Assembly (NCBI GenBank): GCA_017399695.1
Contig: JAFQBK010000012.1
Coordinates: 186,001-250,000 of the forward strand
Source of the DNA: Clostridia bacterium
Lineage (GTDB): Bacteria; Bacillota; Clostridia; UBA1381; UBA9506
DNA: 64,000 bases
Direction of reading: 5' to 3'
This document shows positions 28,829-36,647 of the stretch, one piece after another (position 1 is the stretch's first letter; every line of letters begins with the position of its first letter). The notes beneath the pieces are model-generated. The model worked only from the letters and a program-made list of their open reading frames with translations. It was not told the DNA's origin and did not search any database. The translations under genes were made by a program, and so were the position numbers.

Positions 28829-30040
28829 CTATTCCGTTAGCTGCCGGAGGCGTTCCTTGATTTCTGCTTTGCTCATATCATGAATCCCGCAAAGAACGGA
28901 AATACCCATATCGCACGCCCTTTGGAGAATATAACCCTTCGAGCTGTCATCATTGTCCACATACGTCGAAAGCAGCATCTTTTTGGCATATTTCCCCCCG
29001 TAATGCTCCGCTACCGTTTCAAGCTCATATAAAGCCTCTTTATGAACCTCGCCATTTTTGCAGGAAATAAATATAGGAATCAACTTTCGCATTACCAGCA
29101 AATCAATTTCATTTTTAGTGTCCTTGGTCATCAAGCTGCCGGAATGAACGACACCATCCCAGTCTACTGAGACCCCGATTTTTATATCATCGTAAAAGCC
29201 TCTGTCCTCTTCGCAAATTTCACGAAGCAGCATATATCCGTAAAGCTCTAGGATATTACCCGCCTTAAATAAAACTCTTGCAATCTGCTCATTTTTAAAC
29301 CCGAACTTCAAAAAATCCGTGTTTTGCACGAGCCCAAATAACAAACCGCAATCGGACAGTTCCTCTAAAAACTCCTCTTCCGGCACGAAAACACCCCTGG
29401 GAGACAACAACGATTTCTTGATGGAAAGCGTAAGAGTGACATCCCCACCATACCAGTTCATCAGAGTCGAAAGCGCGTAAATCTGTCTGTTCCAGTACCG
29501 TGTATCTCTGCGGCAGATATCCCACATCATCTCAACATCCCGTCGGAATTCAGCGGTCATCATCCACGAAAAACCGTCTTCCGCCTCCAGTATTTTTCCT
29601 CCGTTTAGTAAAACACTCTCCTCTGCCGTCAAATGCGCACCATAAGGGTCTTCCACTCTTTCTCCGCCTCGTACCTTGCGAAGTGTGTCCTCGGCAATAT
29701 CATATTGAATCATAGGGATGTCTTTCTCTTCTGCCACGATACTCATAGCCGCAAGAACCAATTCATCCCCACCGGTCATATCAAACACGCAATCCGGATA
29801 GCTGTCTACAAGCTTTGATAGTTTCAGTGTCGTATGCTCCAGCGTTTGCTTCGTCAGCATTTCAAAAACGAGCTTGGTGTCCGGTAATTTTTCTTTGCAG
29901 AACAACTCTAAATCTTCTGTTTTCAGTGAAGAATCTTCCTCTTCATAGCCGACAAATATAATCGTTTCCGGCGCAAAATGAAGCCCCGCAATCACATTTT
30001 CCAGCTGGCATTCGTCAAACAGTTCAATTAAGGTTTTAAT
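28829..30040 (-). CDS. can2: Card1/Can2-like CARF-nuclease effector (DUF1887 type), apparent ATT start
   Basis: 403 residues if started at ATT. N-terminal CARF-type Rossmann domain (ENVIAGLHFAPETIIFVGY; FDMTGGDELVLAAM near 86-99), a winged-helix-like middle, and a C-terminal PD-(D/E)xK nuclease: AGNILELYGYM (Glu265), NEIDLLVMRKLIPIFI (Asp313), SCKNG (Lys328). Known Card1/Can2 enzymes are switched on by cyclic tetra-adenylate and cut ssDNA, ssRNA or nicked DNA. The frame has no ATG/GTG/TTG until a GTG at 29995, but the preceding 15 codons read as the normal family start (KTLIELFDECQLEN). ATT at 30038-30040 lies 7 bases after GAGGGGGA, so it is proposed as the start. First gene of the Cmr operon. 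Confidence 0.85.
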   Translation of the reverse strand: MKTLIELFDECQLENVIAGLHFAPETIIFVGYEEEDSSLKTEDLELFCKEKLPDTKLVFEMLTKQTLEHTTLKLSKLVDSYPDCVFDMTGGDELVLAAMSIVAEEKDIPMIQYDIAEDTLRKVRGGERVEDPYGAHLTAEESVLLNGGKILEAEDGFSWMMTAEFRRDVEMMWDICRRDTRYWNRQIYALSTLMNWYGGDVTLTLSIKKSLLSPRGVFVPEEEFLEELSDCGLLFGLVQNTDFLKFGFKNEQIARVLFKAGNILELYGYMLLREICEEDRGFYDDIKIGVSVDWDGVVHSGSLMTKDTKNEIDLLVMRKLIPIFISCKNGEVHKEALYELETVAEHYGGKYAKKMLLSTYVDNDDSSKGYILQRACDMGISVLCGIHDMSKAEIKERLRQLTE

Positions 30041-30055
30041 TGTAAGTTCCCCCTC

Positions 30056-31228
30056 TTATTCTTTCTCTTGTGGTGCAAGTCCTTTGACTATGCTGATATC
30101 ATAGCCGTCAAATGCTTTTTCAAGAACTTTTTGGTATCGCTCTACGCTTACTTTTCCGTCGTGCTTTGACACGCCGCAGCTTGCCGCCAATTCGTCGGTA
30201 TACTCCGAAAGCGGATACACACGAAAATCTGTATAATTCATACTGTAATGCGTAACGACGGGCAGAAACGAATACTCTGCCACTGACACCGTTTCTCCGT
30301 CAAAGGCCAGTGTCACATCCGCCATCGCGCCCAACAGATTGTTCGCCTCTTTTTGACGGGACACGAAATTTCCTAACGAATAATATACAAGCGCACGGTT
30401 GCCGTTTTCGGCTTCCACCCACTCGACCGGCTCTACTACGTGCGGATGCGCACCGATAATTAAATCGGCTCCCCATGCGCACATTTTCTCTGCCAGTTCC
30501 TTTTGCGCTTTGGTCGGCTTCAGACTATATTCCACGCCCCAATGCATAAATGCCACCGTAAAGTCGGCATTTTCTTCCGCGAAAAGCAAATCCCGTTCTA
30601 TTTTTTCTTCGTCGATTTTGTCAACCAGATATGACTTTGCGCTAGGTACGGGGATGCCATTCGTCCCATAGGTATAGTTAAGCATCGCGAGTTTCGCTCC
30701 TTTTACCTCTACAATATCAACTGCTTCCTTCGCCTCAGGGCTTTCATTGATGCCAAGCACGCGTATTTCGGGATACTTTTTCCAAAAAGAGAGCGTGCTT
30801 TCGATGCCTTTCGTTCCTCTATCCATGACGTGGTTGGTTGCATGCAGAATAACATCAAAGCCGGCGTCCACCAGTGCGTCACCCATCTCGGAGGGAGAGT
30901 TAAACGCAGGATAGCCGGAATAGCCGATATCTTTTCCGCCAAACACGGTTTCCTGATTGGCTATGGCAATATCCGCCGAACGAAACGTCTCCTTCATCGG
31001 TTCAAAAATATGACGAAAGTCGTAGGTTCCATCCTCTTGAATTCCATCGCGAATGACCGGCATATGCATTAAAACATCACCGACGCTGACCAAGCGGATG
31101 CTCTCAGATACTGTCTCTGCCACTGCAGGTTCGGATGGCACCTCCTGCGGCGCACCGCAACCAGAAAAAAGCAGCATCATACTTAACAAAAAACAAACGG
31201 CGGACAGCCTTTTTTTCATTTGCATCAT
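30056..31228 (-). CDS. CapA-family metallophosphatase-like lipoprotein
   Basis: 390 residues. Signal peptide of a lipoprotein (KKRLSAVCFLLSMMLLFSGC), lipobox LFSGC with the acylated Cys near residue 24. The mature part is the CapA/poly-gamma-glutamate synthesis domain: SVGDVLMHMPV, ANQETVFGG, ATNHVMDRG, FMHWGVEY and IIGAHPHVVEPVEW, the calcineurin-like metal site. Such lipoproteins act outside the membrane; substrate unknown. The ATG follows GGGGTGA. Its stop lies only 15 bp before the Card1-like start, so the CRISPR operon could be read from the capA promoter. Confidence 0.88.
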   Translation of the reverse strand: MMQMKKRLSAVCFLLSMMLLFSGCGAPQEVPSEPAVAETVSESIRLVSVGDVLMHMPVIRDGIQEDGTYDFRHIFEPMKETFRSADIAIANQETVFGGKDIGYSGYPAFNSPSEMGDALVDAGFDVILHATNHVMDRGTKGIESTLSFWKKYPEIRVLGINESPEAKEAVDIVEVKGAKLAMLNYTYGTNGIPVPSAKSYLVDKIDEEKIERDLLFAEENADFTVAFMHWGVEYSLKPTKAQKELAEKMCAWGADLIIGAHPHVVEPVEWVEAENGNRALVYYSLGNFVSRQKEANNLLGAMADVTLAFDGETVSVAEYSFLPVVTHYSMNYTDFRVYPLSEYTDELAASCGVSKHDGKVSVERYQKVLEKAFDGYDISIVKGLAPQEKE

Positions 31229-31282
31229 TTGAACTTCACCCCATTATATTCTTACTTTTATTGTAGCTTGTTTTAAGGTAAT

Positions 31283-31341
31283 TTGCAAGAAAAATAAGCA
31301 GAAAAGACAGCGAATTTTGTCGCTGTCTTTTCTGCTTATTT
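31283..31341 (-). terminator. Strong terminator after the HprK-like kinase gene
   Basis: A perfect 22-bp inverted repeat (arms 31292-31313 and 31320-31341, 6-base loop) overlapping the kinase stop codon. On the minus strand it ends in TTTTTCTTGC. Stem AAATAAGCAGAAAAGACAG is unusually long. Confidence 0.85.
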
Positions 31342-32229
31342 ATGAAACAATTCGTTTTTAATGATGTCAACTGCCTCTTGGGAAATATTGCAGGACAGTT
31401 CGTAAGCGGGCACCAATTCCATCAGGCGCGCTGCCGCGTCAAGTGACGCCGGCATCATATCGTTAAACAGGGGTTTTTTAATTCCCTGCATCATTAAAAA
31501 TGCTGCCTCGGCACCACTCACCTTTCGAAGCGAATTTTCCGGAGCCTGACGAAGAAAAACCACTGCACGTACGGGCGCAGACAGATTTTCATTTGTCTGT
31601 GTTTTTCCCGCCCAAGGAGTGCCGTATGCTGTCGCAATCATCTTGCCGGCCTCACTTTCTTTCATGCGGATGGCAGGCATATCATCATTGATAATCACCG
31701 TTTCCGGATAATGCTTTGTCCAAAGGCGAGTATGCGTGGATTTTCCCGTTCCCGACGGTGCGGAGAACATGACCGCTCGTCCGTCATACATAATACAAGA
31801 AGAGTGGAGCACCATTCCTCCCCGCCGGAAAAGGACATAGGGAAGCGTTGCGCCGATGACGTTAAAGGCACGGAAGTTTTTATCAATGTCTACAACATCC
31901 TCCCGGCATAAGTAGCCATGAATCTCTGACCAGTCTTCATTTGCTACGAGGCAATTAATAATTTTTTCCGAGACCTGCGGCACGCGGTCAACCAAAGCAT
32001 AGCCGCCATTGGTCAGCTTCATCCAGGTATGCGGAAACTGCTCTACCGATTCCGCTGCCTCCGGCATTTCGATATGCTCACAATCCTGATGGACGTGATA
32101 CAAAACATCGCAGGCAATTTCTTCGCCGTCTTTGGCTAGCATTTCATACGCAGAAAGTCTGCTTTTTGCAAGCTGTGGCCAGTCGCCGTCCACACCGACA
32201 GTAAGACCTGCTAACTGATAATAGTACAC
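31336..32229 (-). CDS. HprK-like P-loop kinase next to a RiPP-like peptide
   Basis: 297 residues. The C-terminal half is an HPr kinase/PEPCK-like P-loop domain: VLHSSCIMYDGRAVMFSAP, Walker A SAPSGTGKSTH (Lys163), IINDDMPAIR (Asp182-183) and AYGTPWAGKTQTNEN. The N-terminal half (MYYYQLAGLTVGVD) is not recognised and may be a substrate or leader-binding part. HprK-like kinases without an HPr partner are known in lasso-peptide clusters, where they phosphorylate the peptide. A GTG at 32227-32229 with GGGGGAG upstream is chosen; a longer frame starts inside the preceding terminator. It lies 111 bp downstream of the 55-residue peptide gene. Confidence 0.75.
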   Translation of the reverse strand: MYYYQLAGLTVGVDGDWPQLAKSRLSAYEMLAKDGEEIACDVLYHVHQDCEHIEMPEAAESVEQFPHTWMKLTNGGYALVDRVPQVSEKIINCLVANEDWSEIHGYLCREDVVDIDKNFRAFNVIGATLPYVLFRRGGMVLHSSCIMYDGRAVMFSAPSGTGKSTHTRLWTKHYPETVIINDDMPAIRMKESEAGKMIATAYGTPWAGKTQTNENLSAPVRAVVFLRQAPENSLRKVSGAEAAFLMMQGIKKPLFNDMMPASLDAAARLMELVPAYELSCNISQEAVDIIKNELFHK

Positions 32230-32272
32230 CGTTCTCCCCCGTTCCTCTTGCTTCTTTATTTCTTGTTTCGGG

Positions 32273-32306
32273 TAAAAATAAAGGGTCAGCAAAATGCCAA
32301 CCCTTT
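32273..32306 (-). terminator. Hairpin between the peptide gene and the kinase gene
   Basis: AAAGGGT and ACCCTTT arms with an inner GCA/TGC pairing and AAA loop, followed on the minus strand by TATTTTTACC. Probably a partial terminator that keeps peptide mRNA above kinase mRNA; read on the plus strand it is followed by GTTTTTTTG. Confidence 0.6.
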
Positions 32307-32340
32307 GTTTTTTTGTTATTTGTTGTTGATGCTACGGGGA

Positions 32341-32508
32341 TTAGCCGCGGGAACCGCCGCCCAGAGCCAAATCGGTCTCTGTTACCCAAACGCCTGCACC
32401 TGCATCGCCATATTTTTCCCACTTTGCCTGAGCAGAAGCGGATACAGCAATGTTTTCATTTACGCGAAGTTCGTAAACATCAACTAACGGCTTTGTGTAT
32501 TCTCTCAT
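32341..32508 (-). CDS. 55-residue RiPP-precursor-like peptide
   Basis: 55 residues. The N-terminal half, MREYTKPLVDVYELRVNENI, resembles the leader pattern (K/R-x-Y-x-K-P-x-(V/I)-x-V-x-E-L) common in Clostridia peptide precursors; the C-terminal half has AGAGVWVTETDL and ends in ALGGGSRG. GGAGGAAAGGAATT precedes the ATG at 32506-32508, a very strong ribosome site. It is followed by a hairpin and then the HprK-like kinase. Candidate phosphorylation sites are Ser24, Ser26, Thr43, Thr45 and Ser53. No radical SAM, protease or transporter is adjacent, so it may be modified only by the kinase or in trans. Function inferred from context. Confidence 0.7.
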   Translation of the reverse strand: MREYTKPLVDVYELRVNENIAVSASAQAKWEKYGDAGAGVWVTETDLALGGGSRG

Positions 32509-32570
32509 AATTCCTTTCCTCCAATATCAAGATATTTTACAAAAATTCTTATGACATCCCGTTAGAGATG

Positions 32571-33575
32571 TTACTGAATCGTGATTACTTCGCTACCGAA
32601 GGTATAAACGCCATTAGCCTTTACAAAGCTCTTTGCATAGATCTTAGAACCGGTAATGAACTTAACATAATCCTGCGGAGCTTCAGTTAAAGTCTCAATC
32701 ATTCTAATTGCGAACTTACCGTCGGAACCAACTTTCAGTGCCTGTACACGAACAACACCTTCCGGAATGGAAGAACCATCGCCGAGGTTTGCCAATTTAT
32801 CAGCATCCATGGAGAAATACATACCAGCGTTGGTGAATGCACCTGCTGCAGAACCGAGAATGAATGCGCTATTGGTTGCATCTGCTGCTTCACTATAAGT
32901 GATGGAAGCCGCCGTACTCTCAGCAGAGGTAGCAGCAGCACCTGCAACAGCTTCAAAAGCAAATACGAAGTTCGTAACTTCAGCAGTTACAGTTGCAACA
33001 TAGTAACCGTTTGCGTTTACGCTTGCAGCTACATCGTTAACAGTTGCGAGTTTGTAACCCATCTCCGGGCTAACAACGAAGGTCAATTCGCCAAGTGCAA
33101 CATCTGCCTTCGCGCCGCTCTCATCGAGAGTTACGCCATCAGCTGCAGCCAAAGCAACCGTACCGTTGCCACCTGCTACGCTCCAAGTTACATCAACCAG
33201 AGCAGCCGGAAGCTCGATAGCAGCCGGACCAGTTACAGCAGAAGCAGCTGCGCTCGTGGTACCAACCTTAATCAGCGCGCCTGCATCAGCAGCATCCGGG
33301 CTGAAGGAGAACGTTGCGGTCGTACCGGTAGCAGCTTTCTGATCGATATAAACGATGTTAGAAGTGCTCGGTGCATCGCCTGCCGTTGCCGGTTTGTAAA
33401 CCAAGTAAGCTACCTGCTCGCCGGAATTATCCGTCGTAACTGTAGTTGTAGTAGTGTACACGCCGTTTTCGAGAGTCGTCTCTGTTACATGACTTGCAGC
33501 GAATGCAGACAAGGACATGGTACAGAGCATTGCGACAACCATAATGGCTGCCAGAACCTTGAATCCTTTTCTCAT
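32571..33575 (-). CDS. Secreted Ala/Thr/Val-rich protein of unknown function
   Basis: 334 residues. Clear Sec signal peptide MRKGFKVLAAIMVVAMLCTM ending near SAFAASH. The mature part is rich in Ala, Thr, Val and Ser, low in Cys, with beta-type repeats (VDVTWSVAGGNGTVALAA; VVSPEMGYKLATVNDVAASV). No anchor motif, LPxTG or C-terminal membrane helix is seen, so it should be released or bind the wall by other means. The ATG at 33573-33575 is used, with GTGGGTG upstream. A perfect sigma-A promoter suggests very high expression. Its neighbour downstream is the peptide gene, and no strong terminator separates them. Confidence 0.78.
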   Translation of the reverse strand: MRKGFKVLAAIMVVAMLCTMSLSAFAASHVTETTLENGVYTTTTTVTTDNSGEQVAYLVYKPATAGDAPSTSNIVYIDQKAATGTTATFSFSPDAADAGALIKVGTTSAAASAVTGPAAIELPAALVDVTWSVAGGNGTVALAAADGVTLDESGAKADVALGELTFVVSPEMGYKLATVNDVAASVNANGYYVATVTAEVTNFVFAFEAVAGAAATSAESTAASITYSEAADATNSAFILGSAAGAFTNAGMYFSMDADKLANLGDGSSIPEGVVRVQALKVGSDGKFAIRMIETLTEAPQDYVKFITGSKIYAKSFVKANGVYTFGSEVITIQ

Positions 33576-33641
33576 GAAATCACACCCACTTTTCATATAG
33601 ATTTAAAATGTACTAGACCTATCCCTTTTCTAGTCAGTATC

Positions 33642-33670
33642 ATTATACCTAATTTTTTTTCCCTTGTCAA
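33642..33670 (-). promoter_or_regulatory. Perfect consensus sigma-A promoter of the secreted protein gene
   Basis: Minus strand TTGACA, exactly 17 bp, TATAAT, inside an A/T-rich stretch that could act as an UP-like element. The -10 ends 66 bp before the start codon. Confidence 0.9.
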
Positions 33671-33809
33671 CATTATTTTGGTAATATTTTTTTAATTTTT
33701 TTCTTTCTGTAAAATAAACAAAAATTTGGACACCCATTTGTGCAGAATTACAAATAAGCGCCCAAAGCTTTTTCTAAAATTTCATTCAATTTTACTATTT
33801 TTATTCTAT

Positions 33810-35486
33810 TTAAACTGCATTTGCGCTGATTAATTCACCCTCAGAGAAGCCGGAGGACGCCACGTTTTCAGTCACCGAGCGCTCGCGGAATACGCGGTCT
33901 AACACCTCTTCTGCCGTATCCACCGCAATTACACGAACACCCTCGGTATGCAGTATCTCCTTGTCGTTTTCCCGGGGGATATACACCGTTTCTGCGCCAG
34001 CATTTTTTGCAGCCTCAATCTTTTCTCTGACTCCGCCGACCGGCTTGACTTTTCCGTGCACAGATAGCTCGCCCGTCATCGCAATCTTCGCGGGAATCGG
34101 CTTTTCAAACACCGCTGAATACACTGCAGTAAAAATCGCGATTCCTGCCGACGGTCCGTCCACAGGCATTCCGCCGGGGAAATTCACATGCAGATGAAAA
34201 CGGGTGCTGTCAACACCAAAGCGATGATTTAATACTGTCAGCATATTTTCTACCGATGCGCGCGCCGAGCTCTTTTTGGTCAGTGTTTGTCCGCCTGCAG
34301 AAAATTCCTCCTGCTCTACAATGCCCGTCACCGAAAGACTGCCCTCGCCCGGCGCGCAAGGCGAGGCGTATGCTTCAATCTCCATCACTCTGCCCTCACG
34401 CGCACCAGATACGGCAAGACCGTTCACCAAACCAATCGCGGCAACATCTGGCACACGCTGATCAAGCCTCGGCGTATAGTGCCCGAACTCGAGCACCCAC
34501 TCGACATCCTTTTTTTTGATTTCAATCCGCTCCTCAAGCATCGCTGCGGAGCCTGCAATCTGGACGACGTTGACCGCATCTCTTCCGTTTTGTGCATAAT
34601 CCGCCACCTCACAAAGTGCATCCCCTTCGATATGGAAGCCACCTTTTTGCGCGGCGGTTTTCGCAATTTCCGTTACCTCTTCCCTTGTCAAAGAACGGAA
34701 AAAAATCTCCACGCAGCGCGAACGAATGGCAGGCGGGATTTCGTCCGGGCTCCTTGTTGTTGCGCCCACCAACCGGAAATCTGCAGGCAGACCCTTCTGA
34801 AAAATCTCGTGGACGTGTGCCGGAATATCGCGGTTGCCGGGTGAATAATATGCTGATTCCAGAAAAACCTTTCGGTCCTCCAACACCTTTAAGAGCTTGT
34901 TCATCTGAATCGGATGAAGCTCACCGATTTCATCAATAAATAAAACGCCGCCGTGTGCTTTTGTCACTGCCCCTGGCTTCGGTTGCGGAACACCCGCCGG
35001 GCCGTATGCTCCGGCACCCTGATAAATCGGGTCATGCACCGAGCCGATTAAGGGGTCTGCAATTCCGCGTTCATCAAAACGCATCGTCGTTGCATCCATC
35101 TCCACAAACTTTGCGCCTGACTCAAATGGTGAACAGCTCAAACGAATTGCTTCATTTAATACCACACGTGCCGCTGCTGTTTTCCCCACGCCCGGAGGGC
35201 CATAAATAAGAACGTGCTGTGGATTCGGTCCGCACAGAGCTGCGCGCAAAGCGCGAAGTCCATCCTCTTGTCCCACGATGTCGGAAAGCTCTTTCGGTCT
35301 TGTGCGTTCCGAAAGCGGTGTAGTCAGTTTAATCGCCCGCAGACGGTGCAGCTTCTCAAGCTCACGATCTGAGTCCTTTTCTAAGTTCCCCTTACCTGAG
35401 TGCTGTGAGCGCAGTAAATTCAAAAAATAAATTCCCATCACCATTGTAAAAAAGAATTGTACAGTTAGAATAAAGGTTTGCAGCAT
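33810..35486 (-). CDS. lonB: LonB-type ATP-dependent protease
   Basis: 558 residues, close to the sporulation-linked LonB of Bacillus. One N-terminal membrane-like segment (FILTVQFFFTMVMGIYFL), an AAA+ domain with IYGPPGVGKTAAAR and GGVLFIDEIGELHP, and a C-terminal Lon protease domain with the Ser in VDGPSAGIAIF and the Lys in MTGELSVHGKVKPVGGVREK. The ATG at 35484-35486 follows AAGGA. The other Lon form (LonA) is longer and has an N-terminal substrate domain not present here. Divergent from the DUF1385 gene. Confidence 0.93.
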   Translation of the reverse strand: MLQTFILTVQFFFTMVMGIYFLNLLRSQHSGKGNLEKDSDRELEKLHRLRAIKLTTPLSERTRPKELSDIVGQEDGLRALRAALCGPNPQHVLIYGPPGVGKTAAARVVLNEAIRLSCSPFESGAKFVEMDATTMRFDERGIADPLIGSVHDPIYQGAGAYGPAGVPQPKPGAVTKAHGGVLFIDEIGELHPIQMNKLLKVLEDRKVFLESAYYSPGNRDIPAHVHEIFQKGLPADFRLVGATTRSPDEIPPAIRSRCVEIFFRSLTREEVTEIAKTAAQKGGFHIEGDALCEVADYAQNGRDAVNVVQIAGSAAMLEERIEIKKKDVEWVLEFGHYTPRLDQRVPDVAAIGLVNGLAVSGAREGRVMEIEAYASPCAPGEGSLSVTGIVEQEEFSAGGQTLTKKSSARASVENMLTVLNHRFGVDSTRFHLHVNFPGGMPVDGPSAGIAIFTAVYSAVFEKPIPAKIAMTGELSVHGKVKPVGGVREKIEAAKNAGAETVYIPRENDKEILHTEGVRVIAVDTAEEVLDRVFRERSVTENVASSGFSEGELISANAV

Positions 35487-35622
35487 ACGGAGTTCCTTTC
35501 CGAAAAAATCTCTTCTTATTATATATAATATAATTACACGTATCGTTAACACGATTATTATGGACCGTTTTCTCTTCATTTATCCTTTTTTTACGGACGC
35601 GTAACAGTTCACAAAAATTTCA

Positions 35623-35651
35623 TTGAATTTTATATCTGACTATGGTAAAAT
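35623..35651 (+). promoter_or_regulatory. Sigma-A promoter of the DUF1385-prmC unit
   Basis: TTGAAT, 17-bp spacer, TAAAAT, 39 bp before the DUF1385 start. Confidence 0.6.
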
Positions 35652-35690
35652 GAAAGAAGTCAAAAGCAAATGCAGAAAGTTGGTATTATA

Positions 35691-36647
35691 ATGGAAGAAA
35701 AAAAATGTCATATCACAAGTATCGGCGGTCAGGCAGTCATCGAGGGTGTTATGATGCGCGGGCCAAAAGATATTGCGGTCGCGGTCAGAAAACCCGACGG
35801 CGAGATAGAAATTGATAAAAAACCGCTTTCTTCGATTCTTCAGAAATGCAAATGGCTCAAGCTCCCGATTATTCGTGGTGTCGTTTCCTTTATTGAGTCG
35901 CTGATTATCGGAACGAAAGCTTTAATGTATTCTGCCTCCTTTTTTGATTTGGAAGAAGAGGAAACGAAGAAAAAGAAAGAAAGCATGACGGAAGAAGAGC
36001 GCGCAGCACTTGAAAAAAAGGAAAGCAAGGCACTGACCTTTACCATCTACACCTCGGTCGTGTTTGCACTGGTGTTCGGTATCGGTATCTTTATGCTTCT
36101 GCCAACCTTTTTGGTCGGTCTTGTAAAGCCGTATATCCCCTATGATTTTCTTGCCACCTTATTCGAGGGCATTGTGAGGATTATCATCTTTTTGGTTTAT
36201 ATTATTTTGGTATCGCAGATGAAAGATATCCGCCGCGTCTTTGAGTATCACGGCGCCGAGCACAAAACAATATTTTGCTATGAAAGCGGAGATGAGCTTA
36301 CGCCGGAAAACGCTCGCAAATACTCCCGTCTGCATCCCCGTTGCGGAACGAGCTTCCTTTTGATTGTGATGGTGGTCAGCATTATTCTGTTTTCCTTTAT
36401 TTCCTGGGATAATGCTGTGATGAGAATTATTCTTCGTTTGGCACTCCTGCCCGTCGTTGCCGGTCTTTCTTATGAGGTCATTAAATTTGCCGGCAGAAGC
36501 AAGAGCAGATGCATGAAAATCGTCAGCGCGCCAGGTATGTTGCTTCAAAAGCTTACGACGAGAGAACCGGATGACAGTCAGCTTGAGGTTGCTATTGCAT
36601 CCTTAAAGAGTGTCCTGACCGGAAACCGCGAGGACGACAAATGGTAA
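35691..36647 (+). CDS. DUF1385 multi-pass membrane protein
   Basis: 318 residues. Family start CHITSIGGQAVIEGVMMRGP is distinctive, as is YHGAEHKTIFCYESGDELT and HPRCGTSFLLIVM. Four membrane segments are seen (about 105-130, 150-175, 215-235, 245-270), with a charged Lys/Glu loop at 75-100. In Clostridia this family commonly precedes prmC and prfA; its function is unknown. The ATG at 35691 is chosen from the family start, although the ribosome site is weak; an ATG at 35670 is possible. Ends 7 bp into prmC. Confidence 0.85.
   Translation: MEEKKCHITSIGGQAVIEGVMMRGPKDIAVAVRKPDGEIEIDKKPLSSILQKCKWLKLPIIRGVVSFIESLIIGTKALMYSASFFDLEEEETKKKKESMTEEERAALEKKESKALTFTIYTSVVFALVFGIGIFMLLPTFLVGLVKPYIPYDFLATLFEGIVRIIIFLVYIILVSQMKDIRRVFEYHGAEHKTIFCYESGDELTPENARKYSRLHPRCGTSFLLIVMVVSIILFSFISWDNAVMRIILRLALLPVVAGLSYEVIKFAGRSKSRCMKIVSAPGMLLQKLTTREPDDSQLEVAIASLKSVLTGNREDDKW

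Larger units (their letters stand above)
20392..30040 (-). other. Type III-B (Cmr) CRISPR-Cas operon with two ancillary effectors
   Basis: Nine minus-strand genes in transcription order: Card1-like nuclease, cmr1, cas10/cmr2, cmr3, cmr4, cmr5, cmr6, CorA-like membrane protein, cas6. Most neighbours overlap or touch (cmr1/cas10 8 bp, cas10/cmr3 adjacent, cmr3/cmr4 1 bp, cmr5/cmr6 4 bp, cmr6/CorA 20 bp), so they form one transcriptional unit. I see no cas1, cas2, reverse transcriptase or repeat-spacer array in the window; crRNAs must come from an array elsewhere. The operon ends at the bidirectional terminator at 20351-20386 and begins 15 bp after capA. Confidence 0.9.

Noticed and set aside
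20387..30060. A CRISPR array near the cas genes
   Set aside because: The gaps at both ends and all short gaps inside the operon were read; no repeated 25-40 bp units with spacers are present. An array must be elsewhere in the genome.
31336..32229. The P-loop kinase as the genuine HPr kinase/phosphorylase HprK
   Set aside because: Length is similar, but the N-terminal half is different and the gene is paired with a small peptide gene, not lgt or PTS genes. Called HprK-like only.
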